Positions 25,815 to 34,293 are shown, numbered from the stretch's first letter. The stretch: 64,000 bases of DNA from Terrisporobacter glycolicus ATCC 14880 = DSM 1288 (GCF_036812735.1 NZ_CP117523.1:1240001-1304000), one strand, 5' to 3'. The notes: generated from the sequence alone by a model not told the origin. Numbers and translations are program-made.

Positions 25815-26420
25815 ATGAAAAAAGGAATTATAGCAATTACATTATTATTAACTGGAGCATTATTAATAACTCCAATTGCAAACGGAATTTCACAAAACAA
25901 CAAACAAGAAAACGTAAAACCAGTAAAAGTTGAACAAGCTACAAATACTGCAAAAACAGAAATTGTAAAAAACAATGAAGACAAAACAACACAAAAAGAA
26001 GAAACTAAAAAACCAGTAAAATCTGAAACTTCAGTTGTAGAAACTAAAAAACCAGTAAAAGTAAAAGAAGAAACTAAAAAAGAAGAAACTAAAAAGGTTG
26101 TTACTAAAAAAGAAGAAACTACTAAGCCAGTTAACAATACAGTTGCAAAAGATGATAAAGATAAAGAAGAAGTTAAAACAGGAATGACAAAATCACAGGC
26201 TGAAGCAGTCTTAAATAAATATTTAAAAGATGTTGAAAAAGTTGACTTTACTTACGCATACCAAGGAAATGAAAATACTTTTAAAGCAATGCAGAAAAAG
26301 GGAATAAGAGGATATGTATTTTTACCAAATATAGAAACTGACTTAGCTTACTTAGTAGACAAAGACAATGGATCAATATATTTCTTCCATCCATCAGGAT
26401 ACTTTGAATTATTACAATAA
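25815..26420 (+). CDS. Exported Lys/Glu/Thr-rich protein with a conserved-looking C-terminal domain
   Basis: A 201-residue protein with a signal peptide (about 1-26), a low-complexity region of repeated ETKKPVK-type units (about 35-118) and a compact C-terminal domain (about 122-201) starting MTKSQAEAVLNKYL and ending YFFHPSGYFELL. The repeats may span or bind the cell wall. GGAAGTG lies before ATG 25815. The WalR-like box upstream suggests it belongs to the envelope set. I do not recognise the C-terminal domain. Confidence 0.75.
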   Translation: MKKGIIAITLLLTGALLITPIANGISQNNKQENVKPVKVEQATNTAKTEIVKNNEDKTTQKEETKKPVKSETSVVETKKPVKVKEETKKEETKKVVTKKEETTKPVNNTVAKDDKDKEEVKTGMTKSQAEAVLNKYLKDVEKVDFTYAYQGNENTFKAMQKKGIRGYVFLPNIETDLAYLVDKDNGSIYFFHPSGYFELLQ

Positions 26421-26523
26421 AATATAGTTAAGATAAAAAGAACTTAGCACTAAAATATGCTAAGTTTTTTATTTGTTAGTATTTAGTAAAATAAAATTTG
26501 AGTAAAAAATTATAAAAAAGTAG

Positions 26524-26552
26524 TTGACAATACAAAAAAATAAAACTATTAT
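26524..26552 (+). promoter_or_regulatory. Sigma-A promoter of the T-box operon
   Basis: Perfect TTGACA, 17-bp spacer, TATTAT. Predicted start near 26559, just before T-box stem I. Confidence 0.8.
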
Positions 26553-26558
26553 TAAATC

Positions 26559-26836
26559 AAACTAAAAAATAAAAGCTATGATAAGAAGAAGTAGTAATTA
26601 AAAGAAAGGTATACAGAAAGTTACCGGTTGATGAGAGGTACATACTTTTTTAATTATGAATACATCTTTGAGCTTCACACTGAAGAGCCAAGCTTGGTAG
26701 GATGTGACGTATTCACACGTTATAGTGACAGAGTATTCTAAGAAGTACTTGTGGAGGTAAGTAATGTAAATTACTTATAAATTAAGGTGGTAACGCGAGA
26801 TAAGCTCTCGTCCTTTTGAGGACGAGGGCTTTTTTA
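26559..26836 (+). promoter_or_regulatory. T-box riboswitch, predicted tyrosine specifier (UAC)
   Basis: A full T-box leader. Stem I has the AGTAG region, the distal GGTTGATGAGAGG loop and a specifier loop reading GAA-TAC-A. The specifier UAC is at 26661-26663, followed by the expected purine. The conserved T-box sequence AAGGTGGTAACGCG is at 26784-26797. The antiterminator pairs AAGG and CGAGA with TCTCG and CCTT, which overlaps the terminator's 5' arm. Uncharged tRNA-Tyr is predicted to open expression of the symporter and racemase genes. The specifier assignment is by context and was not folded computationally. Confidence 0.88.
26803..26836 (+). terminator. Conditional terminator of the T-box
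   Basis: AGCTCTCGTCCT pairs with AGGACGAGGGCT (one G-U) around TTTG, followed by T5. Mutually exclusive with the antiterminator. Confidence 0.9.
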
Positions 26837-26995
26837 TTTTTGTGTAAACCATTAAGAAATAAATGATAAATTTTAAGCTTAAAATACAGAATATTTCGAA
26901 AAATCAATATCATAGTATTGTATTTTAATAAAGTAGTTGCAACCTTTGTTAATATACAATATACAAAACCATTTTATTAAGAGGAGGAAATTATA

Positions 26996-28444
26996 ATGAA
27001 TATACCATTAATAATTGTTATTTTATATGTGATAATGCTACTTGGAATTAGTATTGTCGTATCCATAAAATCAAAAAAAGATGGAGGAGAGGATTTCTTA
27101 TTATATAAAAATAAAAATAGTACAATTGTTACAGCTGTTACAATATCAGGTGTGGCAATAGGTGGAGCATCTACCATAGGCATAGCAGAAAATGCATTTT
27201 CTGTTGGTTTGTCAGCTGGTTGGTACAATGTGGCATGGGCATTTGGTGCAATAATAGCAAGTTTCACCATAGTAAAAAAACTAAGAAAATCAGGTTTTAG
27301 TACAGTTACAAAATTAATTCAGTCTTTGTATGATGAAAAAGCAGGAGTAATGATGACCATAGCAATGATAATAATTCAATGTACAATTATAGCGCTTCAA
27401 TATATAGCAGGTGGGTCCATATTATCTAGTTTATTGCCAGAAGTATTTGATATGAAGACTGCTACATTCTTTTCTTTCATAATATTTATGTTAGTAGGAT
27501 TTGTTGGAGGAATGGGCTCTGCAAGTGTAAGTAATATATTAAATATTTCTTTAATTTATATAGGTATAATAACAACAGCAGTATTAGTCCTATTCAATCA
27601 AAGTGGATGGGAAGCAGCTCAAGTTATGGCTAGATCAACACCGGATGTACCGTACATGAGTTTAACATCGGGAATGGGAATTCCAGCAATTATAGCATGG
27701 ATGATAGTCATGTGTGGTAATACGAACTCAGTACAAGGAGCTGTACAAATATGTTTAACATCTAAAGATGATCGAAGTGCAGTAAATGGTTTTAGAATAG
27801 GAGCACTTTTAATGATACCAATAGGGTTTATATGTGCAATGCTTGGTATAGCATCTAAAGCATTAATTCCTAATGTGGAAGCAACTCAGGCTCTTCCAAT
27901 GATAATAATGAGCCTACCACCAGTTATGGCAGGGCTTACATTATCAGCATTATGGGCGGCAGATATGTCCACAGCATGTTCTATGTTAATAGGATGCTCT
28001 ACTACAGTTAGTCATGATGTATTTTTTAGAACTAAAGCAGGAAATAAATTAAAAGATAAATCATTTATGATAAATAAAATAATAATACTAGTAGTTGGAA
28101 TTTTAACTTATATATTATCATCACAACTTGGTACCATATTAAGTGCAATGAAAGTATGTCTGTCTATGGCAATAGGAACATCTATAATAGTAGTAGCAGG
28201 TCTTTGGTTTCCTAAGTTTGCAAGTAAAAATGCAGGTTTTTTCACCATATTATCATCAGTGTTTGCTGTAATATCATGGATAGTATGTCCAGCACTTCAT
28301 AACATATTTAAAGATGTTGGATATTGGATGATGGCAGTTAGTGGGATTACTTTTGTAGTAATAAGTTTATTTGAAAAAAATAAAGTGATTGTAGACGAAA
28401 AAGAAAATACTATGGATAATTTGAGTTTAGCAAGACATAAATAG
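26996..28444 (+). CDS. Sodium:solute symporter family (SSS) transporter under T-box control
   Basis: A 482-residue membrane protein with about 12-13 hydrophobic segments. The layout is typical of SSS symporters: YVIMLLGISIVVSIKSKK at the start, GVAIGGASTIGIAENAF in helix 1-2, and the GWYNVAWAFGA and LSALWAADMSTACSMLIG segments. AGGAGG precedes ATG 26996, 160 bases behind the T-box terminator. The tyrosine T-box suggests the substrate is tyrosine or a precursor such as a hydroxy or keto acid. The following LarA-type gene favours an alpha-hydroxy acid. Both are inferences. Confidence 0.88.
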   Translation: MNIPLIIVILYVIMLLGISIVVSIKSKKDGGEDFLLYKNKNSTIVTAVTISGVAIGGASTIGIAENAFSVGLSAGWYNVAWAFGAIIASFTIVKKLRKSGFSTVTKLIQSLYDEKAGVMMTIAMIIIQCTIIALQYIAGGSILSSLLPEVFDMKTATFFSFIIFMLVGFVGGMGSASVSNILNISLIYIGIITTAVLVLFNQSGWEAAQVMARSTPDVPYMSLTSGMGIPAIIAWMIVMCGNTNSVQGAVQICLTSKDDRSAVNGFRIGALLMIPIGFICAMLGIASKALIPNVEATQALPMIIMSLPPVMAGLTLSALWAADMSTACSMLIGCSTTVSHDVFFRTKAGNKLKDKSFMINKIIILVVGILTYILSSQLGTILSAMKVCLSMAIGTSIIVVAGLWFPKFASKNAGFFTILSSVFAVISWIVCPALHNIFKDVGYWMMAVSGITFVVISLFEKNKVIVDEKENTMDNLSLARHK

Positions 28445-28553
28445 ATTAGTAAAATTAAAAAATCAATAAAAAGACAGATCAATCTTTAAAATAAATTACA
28501 GAATATTATATTGATAATAAAAGACACAAAATATAAATATTAGGAGGTAAAAT

Positions 28554-29831
28554 ATGGATAAAGTTGAAATGAGATATGGAAAAGAAAAAATAACTATTAA
28601 TTTACAAGGATCAAAATCAGTAAATATTTTAAAAGAAAAGCAAATGGATGAAATAAAAAATTTAAAGGAAGCTTTTATAAAAGGAATCACTACAGAAGTG
28701 ATAAACTCAAAGCCTTTAAATGAGATTATAGATGAAAATGACAAAGTAACCATAGTTATTAGCGACTTAACTAGATTTTGGCAAAGACAAGATTTAATAT
28801 GTGAGCAATTAGTAAACTATTTAACTGAAGAATTAAAAGTAATGTATGGGAACATAGTAGTAGTTGTGGCACTTGGAAGTCATAGAAAGCAAAGTGAAGA
28901 AGAACTTTGTCAGCTAGCCTCAAAATCAGTTTATGATAAGGTTAAAGTTGTGAATCATGATTGTGATGCAGATGATTTAATAAATGTTGGAACTACATCT
29001 TCAGGTACTAAAGTTTATGTTAATCCTTTGGTGGTAGGAAGAAAAGTAATAATGATAACAGGAACAGTTCATCATATAATGGCAGGATTTGGTGGAGGTA
29101 GAAAAAGTGTAATACCTGGTGTGGCAGGAAGACAAACAATAAGACAAAATCATATACAAAGTTTAAGCAAAACAGAAAAAGGATCAGATCCGTCGGTTGG
29201 GGCAAGACTTTTAAATCATAACCCAATAAACGAAGATATGAATGAAGCTGCAAAATTTATAGATGTAGCTTTTGGAATAAACATAGTAGTAAATTCATCA
29301 TCAAAACATAGTAAATTAATATGTGGTGATTTCCATGATGCATGGCTAAAAAGCTGCAAATATGTAGATGATGCATATGGGTTGCCAATAAAAAAAGAAG
29401 CAGATATAGTAATAGCCAGTTGTGGAGGATATCCAAAGGATATTAATTTATATCAGTCAACAAAATCCTTATTTAATGCCACTAGGGCTGTAAAAAAAGG
29501 AGGCACATTGATATTACTTGCCGAATGTAGTGAAGGTGGAGGAGCACCGGATTTCTTTAACTGGATTGATCCATTAAAAAGGGGCGTTTTGGATGAAGAA
29601 CTCAGAGAAAGCTTTACAATAGGAGGATATATATTCTATGCAGCCTGCGAAGCTATAGAAAAATGTAATGTTTACATGCTAAGTTCTATAGATCCAGATG
29701 TATTAAAAGATATGAAAATAATAGCTTCAAATAATATTGAAGACTTGCTAAATAAAATTAATTTTAAAAATAAAGATATATATGTAATTCCATATGGAGG
29801 AAATGTAGTGCCTTTATTAGACGAAGATTAA
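28554..29831 (+). CDS. larA: LarA-family nickel-pincer racemase/epimerase
   Basis: A 425-residue homologue of lactate racemase LarA, which interconverts alpha-hydroxy acid enantiomers using a nickel pincer nucleotide. The residues known from L. plantarum LarA are present: Arg74 in SDLTR, His110 in GSHR, His174 in TVHH, cofactor-binding Lys184 in GGRKS, Ni ligand His200 in RQNH, and the late Lys in GGYPKDINLY (about 295). No cofactor genes (larB, larC, larE) are in the window. AGGAGG precedes ATG 28554. There is no terminator after the symporter, so both genes share the tyrosine T-box. The substrate need not be lactate. Confidence 0.9.
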   Translation: MDKVEMRYGKEKITINLQGSKSVNILKEKQMDEIKNLKEAFIKGITTEVINSKPLNEIIDENDKVTIVISDLTRFWQRQDLICEQLVNYLTEELKVMYGNIVVVVALGSHRKQSEEELCQLASKSVYDKVKVVNHDCDADDLINVGTTSSGTKVYVNPLVVGRKVIMITGTVHHIMAGFGGGRKSVIPGVAGRQTIRQNHIQSLSKTEKGSDPSVGARLLNHNPINEDMNEAAKFIDVAFGINIVVNSSSKHSKLICGDFHDAWLKSCKYVDDAYGLPIKKEADIVIASCGGYPKDINLYQSTKSLFNATRAVKKGGTLILLAECSEGGGAPDFFNWIDPLKRGVLDEELRESFTIGGYIFYAACEAIEKCNVYMLSSIDPDVLKDMKIIASNNIEDLLNKINFKNKDIYVIPYGGNVVPLLDED

Positions 29832-29955
29832 ATAAATTAAGATGAATATATTATGAATATAGATTTAATTATTTACTCAATAAACAACAATTAGATATAG
29901 TTAATAAAGTAGTAACTATATGAATATAAATAATGTTAAAAATTAATTTAAATTG

Positions 29956-29979
29956 AAAGATGGCATTTGCCATCTTTTG
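29956..29979 (+). terminator. Hairpin terminator after the racemase gene
   Basis: AAAGATGGCA and TGCCATCTTT with a 2-nt loop (4 if the closing pair opens), then a short T-tract. Confidence 0.65.
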
Positions 29980-30108
29980 ATTATATTTATGGATAGATTT
30001 AAATTATATTAAAAAAATTATATGGGAAAATTTAATAATAAAATAATTAGTTAAGGGTAGAATTTTCAAAAAATGTTAGCTATAATTAATATGTAGTTAA
30101 ATATTTAT

Positions 30109-30181
30109 GGCTCATTAGCTTAGCTGGTAGAGCACCTGACTCTTAATCAGGGGGTCCTGGGTTCGAGTCCCAGATGGGTCA
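30109..30181 (+). tRNA. tRNA-Lys (anticodon CUU)
   Basis: A 73-nt cloverleaf. Acceptor GGCTCAT/ATGGGTC, D-arm GCTTAGCTGGTAGAGC, anticodon stem CCTGA/TCAGG with loop CTCTTAA (anticodon CTT at positions 34-36), T-arm CTGGG-TTCGAGT-CCCAG, discriminator A. CCA is not encoded. A TATAAT lies about 23 bases upstream (30081-30086) and a terminator follows directly. Confidence 0.95.
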
Positions 30182-30184
30182 CTA

Positions 30185-30216
30185 AAAATCCTATTGTAAA
30201 TCAATAGGATTTTTTA
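30185..30216 (+). terminator. Terminator after tRNA-Lys
   Basis: AAAATCCTATTG and CAATAGGATTTT around TAAAT with a T-tract. Confidence 0.9.
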
Positions 30217-30411
30217 TTTGAAAAAATATAGATTTATTTTGGGTTAATTATATAAAAAAGGTAAGATTTACAATATATAGTTTGTAATCTAAATATAAGG
30301 GTATTAAAAGAGTATAACAAAATAAAAATAAATTTAGAAAAATAATATGAATATTAAGTTTTAATAAATATAAAAAGCATTTCAAATTAATGAAAAGGGT
30401 GAGCTATTAAT

Positions 30412-30795
30412 ATGAAAATAGAAATATACGAAAATAAAATTCAAAGAATAAGTGGATTGCTAAACACTAATCAAGATGAAAATATTTATGAAGATTTGGA
30501 AGCTTTAAAAAAAGAAATTAGTGGTATAGAAGTAATAAGGCATAATGTAATAACGAGACCAAATGTAATAAATTCATTAATGAATATAAATAGAAAAAAT
30601 CAATATATTACAAGAAATAAAGTGGTAAATGGGTTGATGAATATAGATAATAAGGGTAGCAAGATATTAAATTATGATAGATTACCAGTAGTAGTGATAG
30701 ATAAAAATGTATTTAAAGTAGGTTCATATCCAACAGTTGATGAGATAAAATCTATAATAGAAGCAAACCAGATAAACATAGTAAGTGGAATATAA
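30412..30795 (+). CDS. ArsD-like thioredoxin-fold protein lacking cysteines
   Basis: A 127-residue protein. Its C-terminal half (LPVVVIDKNVFKVGSYPTVDEIK) matches the ArsD arsenic metallochaperone pattern LPxxxVDGExxxxGRYPxxxEL, and the preceding IEVIRHNVITRPNVIN fits the ArsD region before it. It contains no cysteine, so the As(III)-binding Cys of ArsD are missing. A segment is internally duplicated (NVINSLMNINRKN, KVVNGLMNIDNKG). AAAGGGTGAG precedes ATG 30412. The two arsenosugar/selenodomain-type transferases follow. The family call is moderate, and the function is unknown. Confidence 0.6.
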   Translation: MKIEIYENKIQRISGLLNTNQDENIYEDLEALKKEISGIEVIRHNVITRPNVINSLMNINRKNQYITRNKVVNGLMNIDNKGSKILNYDRLPVVVIDKNVFKVGSYPTVDEIKSIIEANQINIVSGI

Positions 30796-30822
30796 TTTAG
30801 TATTAAATATATAACAAATAAA

Positions 30823-30858
30823 AAATAGATTAAGATTAACTAATTCTAATCTATTTTT
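30823..30858 (+). terminator. Intrinsic terminator
   Basis: AAATAGATTA pairs with TAATCTATTT, with an imperfect inner stem, followed by T6. Confidence 0.75.
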
Positions 30859-30923
30859 TATTTATTTGACGAGAATTTTTTTTATTGTTAAAATGAAAAA
30901 AAATAGGATATAAGGGTGTAATA

Positions 30924-31598
30924 ATGATTTCAATAATAATTCCAATTTATAATGAAGAGAAAAATATAAGAAAACTTCAAGATAATTTATTAAGACTAAA
31001 AGGAAATTTTGAAGTAATATTTTGTGATGGAGGAAGTAATGATAAAACTACAGATTTAATTGATGACTGCTTTACTCTTATAAATTGTCCAAAGGGAAGA
31101 GCAAATCAAATGAATTATGGCAGTAAAGCATCTAAAGGGGATGTACTATTTTTCCTTCACTGTGACAGCAAGATTGAAGATGATGTAATTATTAAAATTC
31201 AAGATGAAATAAATAAAGGTAGTAAATTAGGGTGTTTAAAATTAAAATTTGATGATGACATAATATGGATGAAGATTTGTGGTTATATGTCTAATTTAAG
31301 AGTTAAACTAAGAAAAATAGCATTTGGAGATCAAGGGATATTTATAATAAAAGAACTATTCGAAGAAATGAATGGAATGCCTAATTTGCCTATAATGGAA
31401 GACTTAGAATTTTCTTTAAAGTTAAAAAGAAAGAAATATTATTTTAAACAAATAGATAGCCCAATAACAACTTCAGCTAGAAGATTTTTGGAAAAAGGTA
31501 TATTTAAAACTATGACACAGATGCAAAAACTACAACTTCAATATTTGTGTGGAAGAGATATAAATGAAATTAATAAAGAATATAGAGACGTTAGGTGA
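30924..31598 (+). CDS. Glycosyltransferase of the TIGR04283 type (selenodomain/arsenosugar-associated)
   Basis: A 224-residue GT-A transferase. It starts MISIIIPIYNEEKNI and carries EVIFCDGGSNDKTTD in place of the usual DDGSxD, then GRANQMNYGSKASKGDVLFFLHCDSKI with the DxD-like HCDS, and FGDQGIFI and MEDLEFSLKLK. CDGGS, GRAxQMNxG and FLHxD are the features I associate with TIGR04283 transferase 2. The stop lies 4 bases before the next gene, which is the usual partner type (TIGR04282). Substrates are unknown in this context. Confidence 0.85.
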   Translation: MISIIIPIYNEEKNIRKLQDNLLRLKGNFEVIFCDGGSNDKTTDLIDDCFTLINCPKGRANQMNYGSKASKGDVLFFLHCDSKIEDDVIIKIQDEINKGSKLGCLKLKFDDDIIWMKICGYMSNLRVKLRKIAFGDQGIFIIKELFEEMNGMPNLPIMEDLEFSLKLKRKKYYFKQIDSPITTSARRFLEKGIFKTMTQMQKLQLQYLCGRDINEINKEYRDVR

Positions 31599-31602
31599 TA
31601 AA

Positions 31603-32295
31603 ATGAGAGAGGCAATTATTATTTTTACAAGAGTTCCCATACCAGGGAAAACAAAAACAAGACTACAGAGTTTTCTTACAAAAGATCAATGTGCAGAGAT
31701 TCACAAAAGCTTTCTAAAAGATATTAAATCTACTTGTGAGAAATTGAAAAGAGATATTTTTATACTCTATACACCGGAAGATAAGGAGAATGTATTGAAA
31801 AGTATTTTTGGACATAAATTTAAGTATAAAATACAAGAAGGAAATGACTTAGGTCAGAAAATGTATAATGCTATAGAGTATGTTTTAGATAAAAAATATA
31901 GCTCGTGTATATTAATAGGAAGTGATATACCTTATTTAAAAGAAGATGACTTGAAAAAAGCTTTTAAAATTTTAGAAAATAAAGATATTGTTTTAGGACC
32001 AACAGTAGACAAAGGCTATTATTTAGTAGGAATGAAAAATCCTACTAAAGCAGTATTTGAAAATATTCAATATGGTCATGGAAATGTATTAGATAATACT
32101 ATAGCTTCAATAGAAAATTCAAATTTAACCTATGATCTAACTAATAAAAATGTTGATATAGATGAGAAAGAAGATTTATTTTATTTTTACAATGAAATAA
32201 AAAAAGAAAATGTAAGCAAAAGTATGCACACATCAAAATATATTATTAAGGTTATTGAGGAGTATGAAAGAGGATGTTTACAATTAACGGTTTAG
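31603..32295 (+). CDS. Nucleotidyl/glycosyltransferase of the TIGR04282 type (DUF2064)
   Basis: A 230-residue CofC/MobA-like GT-A protein: AIIIFTRVPIPGKTKTRLQSFL at the N-terminus is the nucleotide-binding loop (read across residues 3-24), and ILIGSDIPYLKEDDL carries the metal Asp. LGPTVDKGYYLVGM and YDLTNKNVDIDEKEDL complete the family pattern. ATG 31603 follows TTAGGTGAT; an in-frame ATG at 31564 lies inside the preceding gene. Its 3' end overlaps the next gene by 22 bases. Paired with the TIGR04283 gene as in other genomes. The product made is unknown. Confidence 0.85.
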   Translation: MREAIIIFTRVPIPGKTKTRLQSFLTKDQCAEIHKSFLKDIKSTCEKLKRDIFILYTPEDKENVLKSIFGHKFKYKIQEGNDLGQKMYNAIEYVLDKKYSSCILIGSDIPYLKEDDLKKAFKILENKDIVLGPTVDKGYYLVGMKNPTKAVFENIQYGHGNVLDNTIASIENSNLTYDLTNKNVDIDEKEDLFYFYNEIKKENVSKSMHTSKYIIKVIEEYERGCLQLTV

Positions 32296-33296
32296 AAGAG
32301 TATGCAAAAAGACAAGAATTTTTAGATGAACTAAATATTCCTAAAGATAGTAAAATTGATTTTCAGTTACTGGCACAAGGAGAGTATAATATTAATTACT
32401 TATTTACTCATCCAGTAACAAAAGACAATTTAATTCTTCGGATAAATACAGCAAGTCAAATGGACTTAAGTAATCAGATTGAATATGAGTACAAATCATT
32501 ATTACAATTAAAAGAAAGTAATAGAACTCCAATACCAATATATATGGATGGAAGCAAGAAACACCTTGATTATGGTGTTTTAGTTATGAATTTTTTACAA
32601 GGTGTTCCCTTAGATTATAGAAAAGATTTATATATTGCAGCTGATTGTTTAGGAGATATACATAGTGTAGTATTAGAAAAAAATACACATCTACTATGTC
32701 CTAAAAATCCGTTGCAAGCAATTATTGATGAATGTGAAACGATGATACAAACTTATTATGACAGTCCTTTAGGGAATGAAGAAAAGAAAAAACAAATAAA
32801 AAGAATGCTAAACATAGGGCGAGAAATGATAAAAAATACAGGGGAGTATAAAGGACGAAGATGTATTATTAATACGGAGTTAAATTCAAGTAATTTCTTA
32901 ATAAATGGTGAAAATAATAATAACTATATAATCGACTGGGAAAAGCCAATATTAGGAGAACCAGCACAAGATTTAGGACACTTTCTAGCACCAACAACTA
33001 CATTTTGGAAAACAGATATTATTTTATCCCAGGAAGAAATTAAAAAATTTACTGAAAAATATATAGAAGTTGTTGGAAATAGATTCAATACAAATGACAT
33101 AGAAGATAGACTAAACTTATATATTCCAATAACTTGTTTAAGAGGCATTACTTGGTGTGCTATGGCTTGGGTTCAATATAAAGACCCTAATAAATTAATA
33201 AGAAATGAGTTTACAGCTAAGAAATTGAATGATTACTTATCAAAAGATTTTTTAGACATGATAGAAAATCGATATTTTAAGAATAAAAATTTATAA
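32274..33296 (+). CDS. Kinase-like protein of the aminoglycoside/choline phosphotransferase fold, altered catalytic loop
   Basis: A 340-residue APH-fold protein. The N-lobe has QGEYNINYLF (P-loop-like) and LILRIN with the ATP-site position. GVLVMNFLQGVPL is the hinge, and IIDWEKPILGEPAQDLGHFL (about 219-237) is the metal-binding IDWE block. The catalytic loop, normally HGDxxxxN, reads NTELNSSN (200-207): His becomes Asn and the catalytic Asp becomes Glu202. It may be a divergent or dead kinase. The start ATG 32274 overlaps the TIGR04282 gene, so it is translationally coupled. A sugar or nucleoside substrate is a guess from context. Confidence 0.8.
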   Translation: MFTINGLEEYAKRQEFLDELNIPKDSKIDFQLLAQGEYNINYLFTHPVTKDNLILRINTASQMDLSNQIEYEYKSLLQLKESNRTPIPIYMDGSKKHLDYGVLVMNFLQGVPLDYRKDLYIAADCLGDIHSVVLEKNTHLLCPKNPLQAIIDECETMIQTYYDSPLGNEEKKKQIKRMLNIGREMIKNTGEYKGRRCIINTELNSSNFLINGENNNNYIIDWEKPILGEPAQDLGHFLAPTTTFWKTDIILSQEEIKKFTEKYIEVVGNRFNTNDIEDRLNLYIPITCLRGITWCAMAWVQYKDPNKLIRNEFTAKKLNDYLSKDFLDMIENRYFKNKNL

Positions 33297-33307
33297 GAGT
33301 GTTACTT

Positions 33308-33338
33308 AGGCATGCTAGTATTAGCATGCTTATTTTAT
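33308..33338 (+). terminator. Intrinsic terminator after the transferase-kinase set
   Basis: GGCATGCTA pairs with TAGCATGCT around GTAT, followed by TATTTTATTT. Confidence 0.75.
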
Positions 33339-33409
33339 TTACTTTGAACAAAAAATTGCACGAAGTGAGAAATATATATGTGGTAGCTAAAATTATGATA
33401 TAAAATGAT

Positions 33410-33473
33410 AATTATAAATTTCTATCTTATAGAAAAAATCTATAATATAGAAATTATATAGAAATTTATAATT
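33410..33473. repeat. 16-bp perfect inverted repeat in the control region of the ydj/ynj-like set
   Basis: AATTATAAATTTCTAT (33410-33425) and ATAGAAATTTATAATT (33458-33473) are exact inverse copies. Between them are further ATAGAA motifs, including TATAGA-N5-TCTATA. The element lies about 70 bp before the TVP38-like gene and after the upstream terminator. It could be a multi-site operator or a structured leader. Confidence 0.55.
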
Positions 33474-33541
33474 AGATTTAAATTGGGGAGCATGATAAAA
33501 TGAATTCACGAATGTAAAAATTTATATAAGGAGGTCGAATT

Positions 33542-34252
33542 ATGGAAAATAAAAAAAGTAATGTTTATGGAAAAATAGCAATTATAGTTCTATTAATGAT
33601 ATGTATACTAAGTTATTTTTTAGTTCCATCTATAAAGACAACAATTGATAATATTGCTTTTATGTTTAAATCAGGAGATTTTACAAAAGTGGGAGACTTT
33701 GTGGAATCTTATGGTCCTTATGCAGCACTAGTATCATTCATGTTAATGATATTCCAATCTATAGCTGCACCTCTTCCAGCTTTTCTTATTACTTTTGCAA
33801 ACGCTAATTTATTTGGTTGGTGGCAAGGAGCTATATTGTCATGGTCAAGTGCAATGGCAGGAGCGGCAGTTTGTTTCTTTATTGCTAGAATATTAGGACG
33901 TGATGTGGCTATAAAATTAACTAGTAGAAGAGGAATAGAACAAGTAGATACTTTTTTCACTAAATACGGGAAACAAAGTATATTAATTGCCAGACTTTTA
34001 CCATTTATGTCATTTGATATTGTAAGTTATGCAGCAGGGTTAACTGGTATGGGATTCTGGGGATTCTTTATAGCAACTGGACTAGGTCAATTACCTGCAA
34101 CAATAGTTTATTCTTATGTTGGAGGAATGCTAACTGGTGGAGCTAAGTTGTTAGTAACAGGACTATTAATTTTATTTGCTTTAACAATATTAATTTTCTT
34201 AATGAAACAAGTGTATAGTGATAGACAAAAAAATAAAAAAAATCTTAAATAG
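33542..34252 (+). CDS. TVP38/TMEM64 family membrane protein (YdjX-like)
   Basis: A 236-residue integral membrane protein with a VTT (SNARE-associated) domain, about six helices. The conserved core is visible: PLPAFLITFANANLFGWWQGAILSWSSAMAGAAVCFFIARILGR (about residues 78-120) and RLLPFMSFDIVSYAAGLTGMGFWGFFIATGLGQLPATI (about 158-195). AAGGAGGT precedes ATG 33542. It is the first gene of the set whose order follows E. coli ydjX-ydjY-ydjZ-ynjBCD. Related proteins are proposed to move lipids or small molecules; its role here is unknown. Confidence 0.88.
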   Translation: MENKKSNVYGKIAIIVLLMICILSYFLVPSIKTTIDNIAFMFKSGDFTKVGDFVESYGPYAALVSFMLMIFQSIAAPLPAFLITFANANLFGWWQGAILSWSSAMAGAAVCFFIARILGRDVAIKLTSRRGIEQVDTFFTKYGKQSILIARLLPFMSFDIVSYAAGLTGMGFWGFFIATGLGQLPATIVYSYVGGMLTGGAKLLVTGLLILFALTILIFLMKQVYSDRQKNKKNLK

Positions 34253-34293
34253 TATCGTCTATTTAAAAAATAAAAATATGGGGGAGATAAAAT

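Noticed and set aside
26559-26836. Reading the T-box leader as a gene upstream of an aminoacyl-tRNA synthetase
   Set aside because: The downstream genes are a symporter and a LarA-type racemase; no synthetase is present.
33500-33517. Five-codon leader peptide before the TVP38-like gene
   Set aside because: A mini frame with a GGGGAG upstream exists, but it is too short to support without conservation.
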